Shown here piece after piece: positions 35,044 through 44,114 of a stretch of DNA of 56,909 bases. The notes beneath the pieces are model-generated. The model had not been told where the DNA came from. It did no database searches and was given only the letters and a program-made list of their open reading frames with translations. The position numbers and the translations under genes are program-made. Position 1 is the first letter of the stretch. Every line of letters starts with the position of its first letter. Origin of the DNA: Hyphomicrobiales bacterium (GTDB lineage: Bacteria; Pseudomonadota; Alphaproteobacteria; Rhizobiales; Rhizobiaceae); NCBI GenBank assembly GCA_900474095.1, contig UCOA01000063.1, positions 1 through 56,909 of the forward strand, given 5' to 3'.

Positions 35044-36941
35044 TTACCCGCAGAACGACGCTTGGCATGCTTGCCTCCGTGCTGGTTCCCGGCACCAGCC
35101 GCGCCACGCCCGAGCCTGATTTTCTCCGGCCCTATCTGCGCGCGCAGACGTTGCCGGTTCTCGGCGAGAGGATTCCGAAAAATCCCCGCCGCGTCAATCT
35201 TGGCGCCATGGGCCGTGAGCCCGGCAAATATGGCGGAACGGTCCGCATGCTGATCGGCAGCCAGAAGGACATCCGATACATGACGATCAACGGCTATTCC
35301 CGTTTGGTCGGCTACGACGAAAACCTGCAATTCCAACCGGATATCCTGGAAAGCTTCGATGTTCAGGAAGGTCGTATCTTCACCTTCAAGATACGGGACG
35401 GTCATCGCTGGTCGAACGGCAGCTACCTGACATCGGAGGACTTTCGCTACACGTGGGAAGATGTGATCCTCGACAAGGGTCTGCGCAAGGGCGGCGTTCA
35501 GCGCGAGCTTCTCGCCGACGGAAAACCACCCGTGTTCGAGGTTCTGGACGAATTGACCGTCCGCTACAGCTGGAGCGCGCCGAACCCGGACTTCCTGCCG
35601 GGTCTTGCAGCCGCGTCCCCGATCATCCTGCTCCTGCCGTCTGCCTACATGCGACATTTCCACAAGAAATATCAGGACGAATTCCGTCTCTCGGCCCTGA
35701 TGAAACAGTATCGCGTCAAGAAATGGGCCGATCTGCACATCAAGATGTCACGGCAGTATCGCCCTGAAAACCCCGATCTGCCGACCCTCGATCCTTGGGT
35801 CAACAGAACCGCGCCGCCGGCCGAGCAATTCGTTTTCGAGCGCAATCCGTTTTTTCACCGGGTGGACGAAAACGGGCTGCAACTGCCCTATGTCGATCGC
35901 TTCCTGCTCAACATCAGCTCGTCCGAAATCATCCCGGCCAAAACTGGAGCTGGCGAGAGCGACCTTCAGTCGACGGGTGTCGACTTCTCCGACTATGCGT
36001 TTTTCAAGGACTCGGAAAAACGCTACCCGGTGAAAGTCAACCTGTGGAAGAGAACGGAGGGCTCCCGTATCGCTCTGTTGCCCAACCTCAACTGCGGCGA
36101 CAAGGTGTGGCGCGATCTTTTCTGGGACGTGCGGGTGCGCCGGGCGCTTTCGCTCGCGATTGACCGGCACGAGATCAACATGGTCAGCTTCTATGGGCTC
36201 GGCAAGGAAAGTGCCGACACGATCCTTCCGGAAAGCCCGCTGTTCAAGCCCGAATATGCCTCGGCCTGGGCCAGCCACGATCCGGACCAGGCCAATGCCC
36301 TGCTGGACGACGTCGGCCTTGTACAGAAAAACAGCGCTGGCATTCGTCTCCTGCCGGACGGGCGCGAGGCACAGATCGTCATCGAGACCGCCGGCGAAAG
36401 CACGCTCGAAACCGATGTTCTGGAACTGATCAAGGATCACTGGATGAAAATCGGCTTCTCGCTTTTCATCAAGACATCGCAGCGCGACGTTTTCCGCAGC
36501 CGCGCGATGGGCGGCGACATCATGATGTCCATGTGGAACGGCCTCGAAAACGGGGTGCCGACGGCGGACATGAACCCGGCGCGCCTTGCACCGAGCGCCG
36601 ACGACCAATTGCAATGGCCGGTCTGGGGCATGTACTATCTTTCCCTCGAGCAGAACGGTCACGCGCCGGAATTGCCGGAAGCGGCGGCGCTGGTCGAGCT
36701 TTTGAAGGAATGGCGCAAGACCGTCGATACCGCCGAACGAACGCGCATCTGGCACGAAATGCTCGATATCTACACGCAGAACGTATTTTCGATCGGCATC
36801 GTCAACGCCACGCTTCAGCCGGTGCTCCATTCTTCTTATCTGCGCAACATTCCCAAAAAAGCCCTCTACGGCTTCGATCCGACCTGTTTTCTCGGGGTCT
36901 ATATGCCGGATACCTTCTGGTACAGCAGCGAGGTTAGCTGA
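35040..36941 (+). CDS. Family-5 extracellular solute-binding protein of the ABC importer
   Basis: A 633-residue SBP_bac_5 protein, longer than usual (about 530). The start is GTG overlapping the ATPase stop. The N-terminus [22 protein letters not shown] has a twin-arginine motif and looks like a short Tat or Sec signal with cleavage near residue 22. The mature part shows the family blocks GKYGGTVRMLI, LESFDVQEGRIFTFKIRDGHRWSNG and VRRALSLAIDRHEINMVSFYG. It would bind a large ligand (oligopeptide or glycan) in the periplasm. Large, modified ligands are typical of Tat-dependent members, but the ligand is not readable. Confidence 0.88.
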   Translation: MITRRTTLGMLASVLVPGTSRATPEPDFLRPYLRAQTLPVLGERIPKNPRRVNLGAMGREPGKYGGTVRMLIGSQKDIRYMTINGYSRLVGYDENLQFQPDILESFDVQEGRIFTFKIRDGHRWSNGSYLTSEDFRYTWEDVILDKGLRKGGVQRELLADGKPPVFEVLDELTVRYSWSAPNPDFLPGLAAASPIILLLPSAYMRHFHKKYQDEFRLSALMKQYRVKKWADLHIKMSRQYRPENPDLPTLDPWVNRTAPPAEQFVFERNPFFHRVDENGLQLPYVDRFLLNISSSEIIPAKTGAGESDLQSTGVDFSDYAFFKDSEKRYPVKVNLWKRTEGSRIALLPNLNCGDKVWRDLFWDVRVRRALSLAIDRHEINMVSFYGLGKESADTILPESPLFKPEYASAWASHDPDQANALLDDVGLVQKNSAGIRLLPDGREAQIVIETAGESTLETDVLELIKDHWMKIGFSLFIKTSQRDVFRSRAMGGDIMMSMWNGLENGVPTADMNPARLAPSADDQLQWPVWGMYYLSLEQNGHAPELPEAAALVELLKEWRKTVDTAERTRIWHEMLDIYTQNVFSIGIVNATLQPVLHSSYLRNIPKKALYGFDPTCFLGVYMPDTFWYSSEVS

Positions 36942-36943
36942 TC

Positions 36944-37942
36944 ATGTTGCGTTACATATTCTGGCGCATTCTGGCGATGATCCCGACGCTGCTGATCATC
37001 TCCGCGCTGGTCTTTACCATTATCGAACTGCCGCCGGGCGACTATTTCGAAAGCTACATCTCCGAACTGCGTGCCCAGGGCGAAGCGGTGGACATGGCGG
37101 AGATCGAAGAGCTGCGCGCCCAATACGGCTTCGATCGTCCGCCGGTACTGCGCTATTTCCATTGGGTTGCCGGCATGCTGCAGGGCGACTATGGCTATTC
37201 CTTCGAGTACCAGCTTCCTGTTAACGAGGTTGTCGGCGACCGCCTCTGGCTGACCGTGCTGGTCTCCTTCGTCACCATCCTGTTCACCTGGCTGGTCGCC
37301 TTCCCGATCGGCATTTACTCCGCCACCCATCAATATAGCTGGGGCGATTACGGGCTGACCTTCCTCGGCCTGATCGGCATTGCCATTCCGAACTTCATGT
37401 TCGCGCTGATCCTGATGTATTTCGCCAATATCTGGTTCGGCACCTCCATCGGTCACCTGATGGACCAGAAATACCTGGCCGAGCCGATGAGCTGGGAGAA
37501 GATGAAGTCGATCCTGGAGCATCTCTGGATCCCGGTGCTGATCGTCGGCACGGCAGGCACCGCCGGCATGATCCGAAGGCTGCGCGCCAATCTGCTCGAC
37601 GAGCTGCAAAAACAATATGTCGTGACGGCACACGCCAAGGGCTTGCATCCGTTCCGTGCGCTGGTCAAATATCCGCTGCGCATGGCACTCAACTTCTTCA
37701 TCTCGGATATCGGTTCGATCCTGCCGGCGATCATTTCCGGTGCCGAAATCACCGCCATCGTTCTGTCTCTCGAAACAACGGGCCCGATGCTGATAAAAGC
37801 GTTGCAAAGTCAGGATATGTATCTTGCCGGTTCGTTCCTGATGTTTCTGGCGTTCCTTACGGTGATCGGTGTGCTCATATCGGACTTTGCGCTTGCCCTG
37901 CTCGATCCGCGCATCAGACTGCAAGGCGGTAGCACCAAGTGA
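36944..37942 (+). CDS. Family-5 ABC importer permease 1 (DppB type)
   Basis: A 332-residue inner-membrane permease, two bases after the binding-protein stop. It starts with the DppB-type MLRYIFWRILAMIPTLLIISALVFTIIELPPGD, followed by an extracytoplasmic segment with a QYGFDRPPVLRYFHW motif. Six helices are predicted, and the EAA-like loop is KQYVVTAHAKGLHPFRALVKYPLRMAL. ATG 36944 has GAGGTTAG a few bases upstream. Its GTG-start partner overlaps by four bases (37939-37942), so the two are made in equal amounts. Confidence 0.92.
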   Translation: MLRYIFWRILAMIPTLLIISALVFTIIELPPGDYFESYISELRAQGEAVDMAEIEELRAQYGFDRPPVLRYFHWVAGMLQGDYGYSFEYQLPVNEVVGDRLWLTVLVSFVTILFTWLVAFPIGIYSATHQYSWGDYGLTFLGLIGIAIPNFMFALILMYFANIWFGTSIGHLMDQKYLAEPMSWEKMKSILEHLWIPVLIVGTAGTAGMIRRLRANLLDELQKQYVVTAHAKGLHPFRALVKYPLRMALNFFISDIGSILPAIISGAEITAIVLSLETTGPMLIKALQSQDMYLAGSFLMFLAFLTVIGVLISDFALALLDPRIRLQGGSTK

Positions 37943-39114
37943 CGATATCCCTTCCCGAATCCGGCGCGCCGCTGGCGCACTACGTATCGACCGCGCCCTT
38001 CGACCCGCATTCCGTCGATGTGATGACCGAGGAACAATCGCGCGTCTATCAGGCGTCGCAGACGCGGCTGATGTGGTGGAAATTCAAGAAGCATCGCCTG
38101 GCGCTGTACTCGCTCTATTTCCTCGGTTTGCTCTACGCGATCATTACCATCGTCGAATTCCTGGCGCCCTATAACCTGCACACCCGCAACGTCGATTTCA
38201 TCCATTCGCCGCCGCAGCGGGTTCATCTCTTCCATGACGGCAATTTCGTCGGACCGTTCGTCTATGGTCGCACGATGACGCTCGACATGGACACGCTGCG
38301 CCGCATCTATGTCGACGACGCGAAGAAGATCGAACCGATCCGCTTCTTCTGCAGCGGCGACAGCTACCGGTTCTGGGGCCTGTTCGAAGCCAACAAACAC
38401 CTGATCTGCCCGGCCGAAGGCGGCGAGATGTTCCTGCTCGGAAGCGACCGCCTCGGTCGTGACGTGCTGTCGCGCATTCTCTACGGCGCCCGTATATCGC
38501 TGACCATCGGCCTGCTCGGCATCACCATGAGTTTCGCGCTCGGCATCGTCATCGGCGGTCTCGCCGGTTATCACGGCGGCATCTTTGACCTGATCGTCCA
38601 GCGCGTCATCGAGGTGCTGCAGTCCATCCCGAGCATACCGCTGTGGATGGCGCTCGCCGCGATCATGCCGGTGACCTGGAGCCCGATCCTCATCTATCTC
38701 GGCATTACAGCCATTCTTGGCCTGCTCGATTGGACGGGCCTCGCGCGTGCCGTGCGCTCGAAGCTGCTGGCGCTGCGCGAAGAGGATTACGTGCTCGCAG
38801 CGCAGCTCATGGGCGCAGGCTCGAGCCGCATCATCGGCCGCCACCTCGTCCCCGGCTTCATGTCGCACCTGATCGCAACGGCGACGATGTCGATCCCCGG
38901 CATGATCCTCGGCGAGACCGCACTCAGCTTCCTGGGCTTGGGTCTTCGTCCACCAATTACGAGCTGGGGCATCCTGTTGACGGAAGCCCGCAGCGTCAGT
39001 GTCATTGCTTTTTATCCCTGGCTGTTGTTTCCAACTATTCCGGTCATCCTCGTGATTCTAGCCTTCAATTTTCTGGGCGACGGTCTTCGTGATGCTGCCG
39101 ATCCCTATAAGTGA
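37939..39114 (+). CDS. Family-5 ABC importer permease 2 (DppC type) with a periplasmic insert
   Basis: A 391-residue permease starting at GTG 37939 (MTISLPESGAPLA). After the first helix (LALYSLYFLGLLYAIITIVEFLAPY) is an insert of about 100 residues (HTRNVDFIHSPPQRVHLFHDGN ... CSGDSYRFWGLFEANKHLICPAEGGEMFLLGSDRLGRDVLSRILYG). It ends with the usual GxDxLGRD motif, so the extra mass is extracytoplasmic. The EAA loop is REEDYVLAAQLMGAGSSRIIGRHLVP. The insert is larger than in DppC and may contact the unusually long binding protein. The next gene, a glycosyltransferase, follows after 60 bases on the same strand. Confidence 0.9.
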   Translation: MTISLPESGAPLAHYVSTAPFDPHSVDVMTEEQSRVYQASQTRLMWWKFKKHRLALYSLYFLGLLYAIITIVEFLAPYNLHTRNVDFIHSPPQRVHLFHDGNFVGPFVYGRTMTLDMDTLRRIYVDDAKKIEPIRFFCSGDSYRFWGLFEANKHLICPAEGGEMFLLGSDRLGRDVLSRILYGARISLTIGLLGITMSFALGIVIGGLAGYHGGIFDLIVQRVIEVLQSIPSIPLWMALAAIMPVTWSPILIYLGITAILGLLDWTGLARAVRSKLLALREEDYVLAAQLMGAGSSRIIGRHLVPGFMSHLIATATMSIPGMILGETALSFLGLGLRPPITSWGILLTEARSVSVIAFYPWLLFPTIPVILVILAFNFLGDGLRDAADPYK

Positions 39115-39174
39115 AGTGGAACCTGATATGCTGAGGAAGATGGGCAGTGCGAGGGGAGACAAGAGGCTCCGCTC

Positions 39175-40383
39175 ATGACCCGCCGGATCGAAGACGCCCG
39201 GATTCTGATGTACAGCCACGACACGTTCGGCCTCGGCCATCTCCGGCGGTGCCGCACCATCGCGCATTCGCTCGTCGAGGATTATCGCGGGGTCAACATC
39301 CTGATCATCTCGGGCGCCACCATCGCGGGTGCCTTCGATTATCGGGCCCGCGTCGATTTCGTGAAGATCCCGAGCGTCATCAAACTGCGCAACGGCGAAT
39401 ACACCTCGATGGACCGGCATATCGACCTGCACGAGACGCTGAAGATGCGCAAGTCGATCATCCGCCACACCGCCGAGACCTTCCAGCCGGATATCTTCAT
39501 CGTCGACAAGGAGCCGATGGGTCTGCAGGGCGAAGTCGAAGAGACCCTCGCCTATCTCAAAAAACAGGGAACGACCCTCGTTCTCGGCTTGCGCGAGGTC
39601 ATGGACGCGCCGCATCTGCTCGACGCGGAGTGGAAGGCCAACGACGTAATGCGCAAGATCGGCCAGTTCTACGACAACGTCTGGGTCTATGGCCCGCCGG
39701 ATTTCTACGATCCGCTCGTCGGTCTCGACGTTCCCTCGCACGTTCGGGCGAAGATGGATTTCGTCGGCTTCCTGCAGAGAAGCGTCTCCCCTGACGTGGA
39801 GTCCGAACACAAGCCGAAGGGCGACTACATCCTGGTGACCACCGGCGGCGGCGGCGACGGCTCGGACCTGATACATGACGTGATCGACGCCTATCAGGAA
39901 GATCCGACGCTGACGCACAAGTTGTTGATCGTGCTCGGCCCCTATATGCCGGCGAAACAGCGGCACAAGCTGATCACCAAATGTGCGAAGATCTCCGCTC
40001 TCGAAGTGATCGAATTCGACAACCGGATGGAAGAACTGATCGCCGGCGCCAGGGCCGTGGTGGCCATGGGCGGCTACAATACCTATTGCGAAATTCTGTC
40101 CTTCGACAAGCCGGCGCTGATCGTGCCGCGGGTCATGCCGCGTGAAGAACAGTTGATCCGTGCAAGCCGGGCTGCCGAACTTGGGTTGATCGACATGCTC
40201 CTGCCGGAGGAAGCCAGAGACCCCATGCGCTTTGCCGCAGCCCTCAAGGCCCTGCCGGACCGACAGCCGCCGTCGAAAAGCGCTTCCGGTATGACCCTTG
40301 AAGGTCTTGCCAATATATCGCAGATCGTCGGAGAATGGCTCGGTCGCCGCGAACACGAGCATCTGACCGTCCTGAAGGGATGA
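39175..40383 (+). CDS. Glycosyltransferase, GT-B fold (MurG-like)
   Basis: A 402-residue GT-B glycosyltransferase. The start MTRRIEDARILMYSHDTFGLGHLRRCRTIAHSL has the GHLRR turn of MurG-like enzymes, and the C-terminal donor half contains TTGGGGDGSDL and VVAMGGYNTYCEILSFDKPALIVPRVMPREEQLIRA, the family's nucleotide-sugar pocket. No transmembrane span or signal. It is the first of three glycosyltransferases in a row and follows the ABC importer at 60 bases. Its paralogue at 41635 shares the same start and pocket pattern. Together they probably build a short oligosaccharide on a lipid or small acceptor. Donor and acceptor are unknown. Confidence 0.85.
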   Translation: MTRRIEDARILMYSHDTFGLGHLRRCRTIAHSLVEDYRGVNILIISGATIAGAFDYRARVDFVKIPSVIKLRNGEYTSMDRHIDLHETLKMRKSIIRHTAETFQPDIFIVDKEPMGLQGEVEETLAYLKKQGTTLVLGLREVMDAPHLLDAEWKANDVMRKIGQFYDNVWVYGPPDFYDPLVGLDVPSHVRAKMDFVGFLQRSVSPDVESEHKPKGDYILVTTGGGGDGSDLIHDVIDAYQEDPTLTHKLLIVLGPYMPAKQRHKLITKCAKISALEVIEFDNRMEELIAGARAVVAMGGYNTYCEILSFDKPALIVPRVMPREEQLIRASRAAELGLIDMLLPEEARDPMRFAAALKALPDRQPPSKSASGMTLEGLANISQIVGEWLGRREHEHLTVLKG

Positions 40384-40390
40384 CTTCGCC

Positions 40391-41638
40391 TTGACGCAAC
40401 GCCGCAAGATCGTCGTGGTGCTGAAGGGGTATCCGCGCCTTTCGGAGACCTTCATCGCCCAGGAGCTGCTGGGATTGGAACGGGCCGGTTTCGAACTGGC
40501 GCTGGTGGCGTTGCGCCGTCCGACGGACCAGAAGCGCCATCCCGTGCACGACGAAATCCGCGCCCCGGTTCACTATCTTCCGGAATATCTGCACGACGAG
40601 CCTTTGCGGGTCGCCCGCGCCTTCGCGCACTGTGTCGCGAAACCTGGTTTCTGGCGCGGTCTTCCGGCGTTCCTGTCCGATCTCTGGCGCGACCGCACGC
40701 GCAACCGACTTCGCCGCTTCGGCCAGGCGATGGTTCTTGCGGCCGAGTGGCCAAAGGGTGGTGAATGGCTGCACGCCCACTTCATCCACACGCCGGCCTC
40801 CGTTGCCCGGTACACCAGCACGATCAAGGGGATCGCCTGGACCTGTTCGGCCCACGCCAAGGACATCTGGACGTCACCGGAATGGGAGCTTGCCGGCAAG
40901 CTCGCCAGCACGCGCTGGACCGTGACCTGCACGCAGACGGGATTTGAGCATTTGCGGCATCTTGCCGGCGGTAAGCCGCGTGTGCATCTGAGCTATCACG
41001 GCCTCGACCTCAGCCGCTTCGGCGCGTTTGACGGCGTCCGATCAGCCTCCGACGGCTCGCGGCCGGATGCGCCGGTGACGATCATGAGTGTCGGCCGCGC
41101 CGTCGAGAAAAAGGGCTTCGACATTCTGCTGCGTGCGCTCAGCCTGCTGCCCAGCGATCTCAACTGGCGGTTCGAACATATTGGCGGTGGCGAACAGCTG
41201 AAGCGGCTTCAGGCGCTGGCGGAGGAACTCGGCATCGCGGAAAAGGTCGCCTGGCACGGATCCCTGTCGCAAACGGAAGTTCTGCAGCACTACCGCAGCG
41301 CCGACATTTTCGCCCTTGCCTGCCGCATCACGGCAGATGGTGACCGCGACGGATTGCCGAATGTGCTGGTCGAAGCATCGAGCCAGGCCCTGGCCTGTGT
41401 ATCGACGAACATTTCCGGCGTGCCGGAACTGCTCATCGATGGCGAAAACGGCTTGGTCGTGCCACCAGAGGACCCGCAAGCCTTCGCCCATGCCCTGGAA
41501 AAGGCCGTTCGGGATCCCGCCCAGCGCCACCGGTTGGGCGACGCGGCGGAAAGAACCGTGCGCAGGGAATTCGACCACCACACCAGCATCGACCAGCTGA
41601 AAACCCTCTTCGAGACCGAATGGCAGGCGGCGCAATGA
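40391..41638 (+). CDS. Glycosyltransferase family 4
   Basis: A 415-residue GT4 retaining enzyme. It begins with TTG (40391, AGGGA about 10 bases upstream) giving MTQRRKIVVVLKGYPRLSETFIAQEL. The acceptor half has HAHFIHTPASVARY; the donor half has VGRAVEKKGFDILLRALS, HGSLSQTEVLQHYRSADIFALA and the Glu-x7-Glu region DGLPNVLVEASSQALACVSTNISGVPELL. The KGYPRLSETFI opening is typical of colanic-acid-type or exopolysaccharide GT4 enzymes. Seven bases after the previous gene and overlapping the next (ATGA), it is translationally coupled to both neighbours. Confidence 0.9.
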   Translation: MTQRRKIVVVLKGYPRLSETFIAQELLGLERAGFELALVALRRPTDQKRHPVHDEIRAPVHYLPEYLHDEPLRVARAFAHCVAKPGFWRGLPAFLSDLWRDRTRNRLRRFGQAMVLAAEWPKGGEWLHAHFIHTPASVARYTSTIKGIAWTCSAHAKDIWTSPEWELAGKLASTRWTVTCTQTGFEHLRHLAGGKPRVHLSYHGLDLSRFGAFDGVRSASDGSRPDAPVTIMSVGRAVEKKGFDILLRALSLLPSDLNWRFEHIGGGEQLKRLQALAEELGIAEKVAWHGSLSQTEVLQHYRSADIFALACRITADGDRDGLPNVLVEASSQALACVSTNISGVPELLIDGENGLVVPPEDPQAFAHALEKAVRDPAQRHRLGDAAERTVRREFDHHTSIDQLKTLFETEWQAAQ

Positions 41639-42783
41639 TCGGTGGCGAAACGGCGTCGCCGCGCGTCTTTTTCTATGTCCAGCACCTGCTCGGCATCGGC
41701 CATCTGGCGCGCGCCAGCCGTATTTCCCGCGCGCTTGCCGAAGATGGCTTCGAGGTGACGGTGGTGACGGGCGGCATGCCGGTGACCGGTTTCCCCGGAC
41801 CACATGTGCACCACATCGCCCTGCCGCCGATCACTGCCGGCGACGCCGGTTTTTCCGGGCTCGCCGATATCGACGGCAACCCGGTCGACGACGCCTTCAG
41901 GGCAAACCGCCGCAACCTCTTGCTGACAGCATTCCGGGAAAACCAGCCTGATATCGTCATCATCGAAGCCTTTCCCTTCGGCCGCCGCCAGGTCCGCTTC
42001 GAACTTCTGCCGCTGCTCGACGAAATCGCGTCGATGGACGACCGGCGGCCTCTGGTCATGACATCGCTTCGCGATATCCTGCAGGAACGCTCCAAGCCCG
42101 GCCGCGACGAGGAAACTGTCGCCGTGTTGAAACGGTATTTCGACCGGGTCCTCGTCCATGGAGATCCGACCTTCGCCCGGCTGGAGGATACGTTTCCGCT
42201 TGCCGCCGAGATCACCGACAAGGTCGTCTACACCGGGCTCGTCGCAGCCCCGCCACCCGCAGAACCGACGGCGCATTTTGACATCATCGTCTCGGCCGGT
42301 GGCGGCGCAGTCGGCACTCCCTTGATCCGCGCGGGCCTCGAAGCAGCAAGATCGACCGACAAGACCTGGTCCTGGGCCTTGATCACCGGTCCCAATCTGC
42401 CACAATCCGATTTCGATGCGATAGCGGCGGATGCACCTGAACATGTCAGCGTTTATCGCTTCCGCCCGGATTTCGCGAGCCTTCTCAAGGGCGCCAAACT
42501 GTCCGTCTCACAAGCGGGCTACAACACGGTCTGCGACATTCTGCGCGCCGGCTGCCACCCGTTGCTCATCCCGTTCACCGCCGGCGGCGAAACCGAACAG
42601 ACGGTCAGGGCCGAGCGCCTCGAAAAGCTGGGGCTCGCTCATGTGTTGACCGAGGATGTGCTGTCGCCGGCAAGCATGACGCGCGCGATCGAATCGGCAC
42701 TCGCAGCCGCCGGCCGTCCGCGGCACACGCTCGATCTTGAGGGCGCGCACCGCACAGCGGAAATTCTGCGCGGCCTCCTCTGA
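41635..42783 (+). CDS. Glycosyltransferase, GT-B fold, paralogue of the 39175 gene
   Basis: A 382-residue GT-B enzyme. MIGGETASPRVFFYVQHLLGIGHLARASRISRALAEDGF has the same GHLxR turn as the 39175 product, and the donor site reads SVSQAGYNTVCDILRAGCHPLLIPFTAGGETEQTVRAERLEKLG. The acceptor domain contains VIIEAFPFGRRQVRFELLP. ATG 41635 overlaps the GT4 stop (41635-41638, ATGA). It closes the plus-strand run of importer and glycosyltransferase genes and ends 8 bases from a convergent methyltransferase. Having two related GT-B enzymes around a GT4 suggests the successive addition of two similar sugars. Confidence 0.86.
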   Translation: MIGGETASPRVFFYVQHLLGIGHLARASRISRALAEDGFEVTVVTGGMPVTGFPGPHVHHIALPPITAGDAGFSGLADIDGNPVDDAFRANRRNLLLTAFRENQPDIVIIEAFPFGRRQVRFELLPLLDEIASMDDRRPLVMTSLRDILQERSKPGRDEETVAVLKRYFDRVLVHGDPTFARLEDTFPLAAEITDKVVYTGLVAAPPPAEPTAHFDIIVSAGGGAVGTPLIRAGLEAARSTDKTWSWALITGPNLPQSDFDAIAADAPEHVSVYRFRPDFASLLKGAKLSVSQAGYNTVCDILRAGCHPLLIPFTAGGETEQTVRAERLEKLGLAHVLTEDVLSPASMTRAIESALAAAGRPRHTLDLEGAHRTAEILRGLL

Positions 42784-42790
42784 CCGCCGA

Positions 42791-43468
42791 TCAGACGGCG
42801 CCGATCACCATGAAGCGGGTGTATTTCTTCATCGCCAGCGAGCCGGCAAAGGCAACGCGGCTGAGCGCCGTCTGTTGCTGGAAGGCTTCAAGCGTCGGCA
42901 CGCAGTTGATGTGTGTCGGCTCGCTGAAATAATCGTTCGACTGCAAGAGGACCTGCGTGCCGCGCGGCAGCAAAGACAGCCATGCCGGAAGATCGACGAT
43001 GTGTTCGCAGCTGGTGTTGATCACCAAATCAGCCCCGGACGCGCTGTAGTCGAGTGCATACATATCGCGGGTGATGGCGCGAAAATGCTCTCCGGCCTTT
43101 GCGTTCAGCGTCTCGGCCACCTCCGCGACCTCCGGATCGATATCGACGCTCTCGATCAGCCCGATTTCGAAGCGGTTGTCGTCGAAGAACATCCCCGACA
43201 GCACGCCGTACCACCCGCCGAGAACGACGATGTGGTTAAATTTTCCGCCAAGGCTTTCAAACAGCCTGTCGCGTGCCCATATCTTGCTTCCAACCTGCTT
43301 GTGGTTGAAGGCCGTGCCAAGGTCCGCGTCCGGATATTTGGCGACGACTTTCGCAAGACCTTCGACTAGAGAGCTTCCCGTATAGGCGGCCAGACCGCGG
43401 AATATATCGAAGGCACTTTCGTGCCAATCTATTGTGTTTGCTTCGTTTGTTCGGGTGGTTTTCATCAT
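42791..43468 (-). CDS. SAM-dependent methyltransferase-like protein
   Basis: A 225-residue protein with a methyltransferase-like Rossmann core. Motif I is HIVVLGGWYGVLSGMFFDD, then IGLIESVDIDPEVAEVAETLN and DLVINTSCEHIVDLPAWLSLLP. The motif I glycines (LGGWYG) are looser than usual. The C-terminus is KKYTRFMVIGAV. No ribosome site is clear; the start is at 43468 or 43465. It is divergent by 38 bases from the methyltransferase-like gene at 43507, so both probably share a promoter region. Its position between glycosyltransferases and the exporter suggests glycan or lipid methylation, which is inference. Confidence 0.72.
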   Translation of the reverse strand: MMKTTRTNEANTIDWHESAFDIFRGLAAYTGSSLVEGLAKVVAKYPDADLGTAFNHKQVGSKIWARDRLFESLGGKFNHIVVLGGWYGVLSGMFFDDNRFEIGLIESVDIDPEVAEVAETLNAKAGEHFRAITRDMYALDYSASGADLVINTSCEHIVDLPAWLSLLPRGTQVLLQSNDYFSEPTHINCVPTLEAFQQQTALSRVAFAGSLAMKKYTRFMVIGAV

Positions 43469-43506
43469 GCGCGTGTTGTAGTCTGGACTTTTCTGGAGTG
43501 CAAGGA

Positions 43507-44106
43507 ATGCAAGTCAACCTGAGGGATGCCATCTCCGTTTCTGACGGCCTGGAAACGGGAAAGGATATACCGCATCTGGCAGGAATTGGTGCAACCATGC
43601 GGCAGGTCTTTGCCGCGCATTTCATGCGCGACTGCCCGCACGTCCTGGAAATCGGTGGCCATATCCGGCCCGTGACGCCTTACCTCACCCACCATCCGCT
43701 GTCCGTGACCGCCGTGGATCCGAAAACAGAGGCTTACGAAGCGCATGAGCTGAACGGCAGGCAATGCCGTGTGCGGCATATTCAGGCCAAGTTCCAGCAG
43801 ATCGATTATCACTACCAGCCCGGCAGCTACGGTCTGGTCATGCTCGGCTATTCGCTGAAGCCTTTCGGCAGCAAGGACCCGCTTGGCGAACTGCTGTTCT
43901 CGCTGATCGACAATGCCGGAACCGTGGTCATCGAATATGCGCCGGGACTCGAACGTGCCGCATCACAGGTGCCACAGATCGTCAGCCGCCCATCGGTCAA
44001 GATCCGGGGGCAGTTCGATCTTCACCTTCACGACCCCGAGATCGCTGGCACGGCCTATGCCGCCCGGCGCTTCTACGTCCTCGACACCCGCTATTCGGTC
44101 AGTTGA
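43507..44106 (+). CDS. Small methyltransferase-like protein, first gene of the exporter unit
   Basis: A 199-residue protein with a degenerate methyltransferase core. MQVNLRDAISVSDGLETGKDIPHLAG leads to VLEIGGHIRPVTPYLTHHPLSVTAVDPKTEAYEAHE and to YGLVMLGYSLKPFGSKDPLGELLFSLIDNAGTVVIEYAPG. The LEIGGHIRP loop lacks the usual GxGxG, and I see no other catalytic landmark, so enzymatic activity is uncertain. ATG 43507 has GGAG 9 bases upstream. It is 8 bases from the exporter-like gene, which lacks a ribosome site of its own; the two are therefore probably coupled. A binding or chaperone role for the exporter is possible. Confidence 0.7.
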   Translation: MQVNLRDAISVSDGLETGKDIPHLAGIGATMRQVFAAHFMRDCPHVLEIGGHIRPVTPYLTHHPLSVTAVDPKTEAYEAHELNGRQCRVRHIQAKFQQIDYHYQPGSYGLVMLGYSLKPFGSKDPLGELLFSLIDNAGTVVIEYAPGLERAASQVPQIVSRPSVKIRGQFDLHLHDPEIAGTAYAARRFYVLDTRYSVS

Positions 44107-44114
44107 ACCCGCCC

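Noticed and set aside
35040-36941. Family-5 binding protein and importer called as a nickel or dipeptide system
   Set aside because: Length and the permease insert differ from Dpp/Nik, and the neighbours are glycosyltransferases; the substrate is left open.
43764-44114. Extended N-terminus of the exporter-like protein (adding 117 residues)
   Set aside because: That stretch is a second-frame reading of the 43507 gene; the ATG at 44115 begins the hydrophobic exporter domain.
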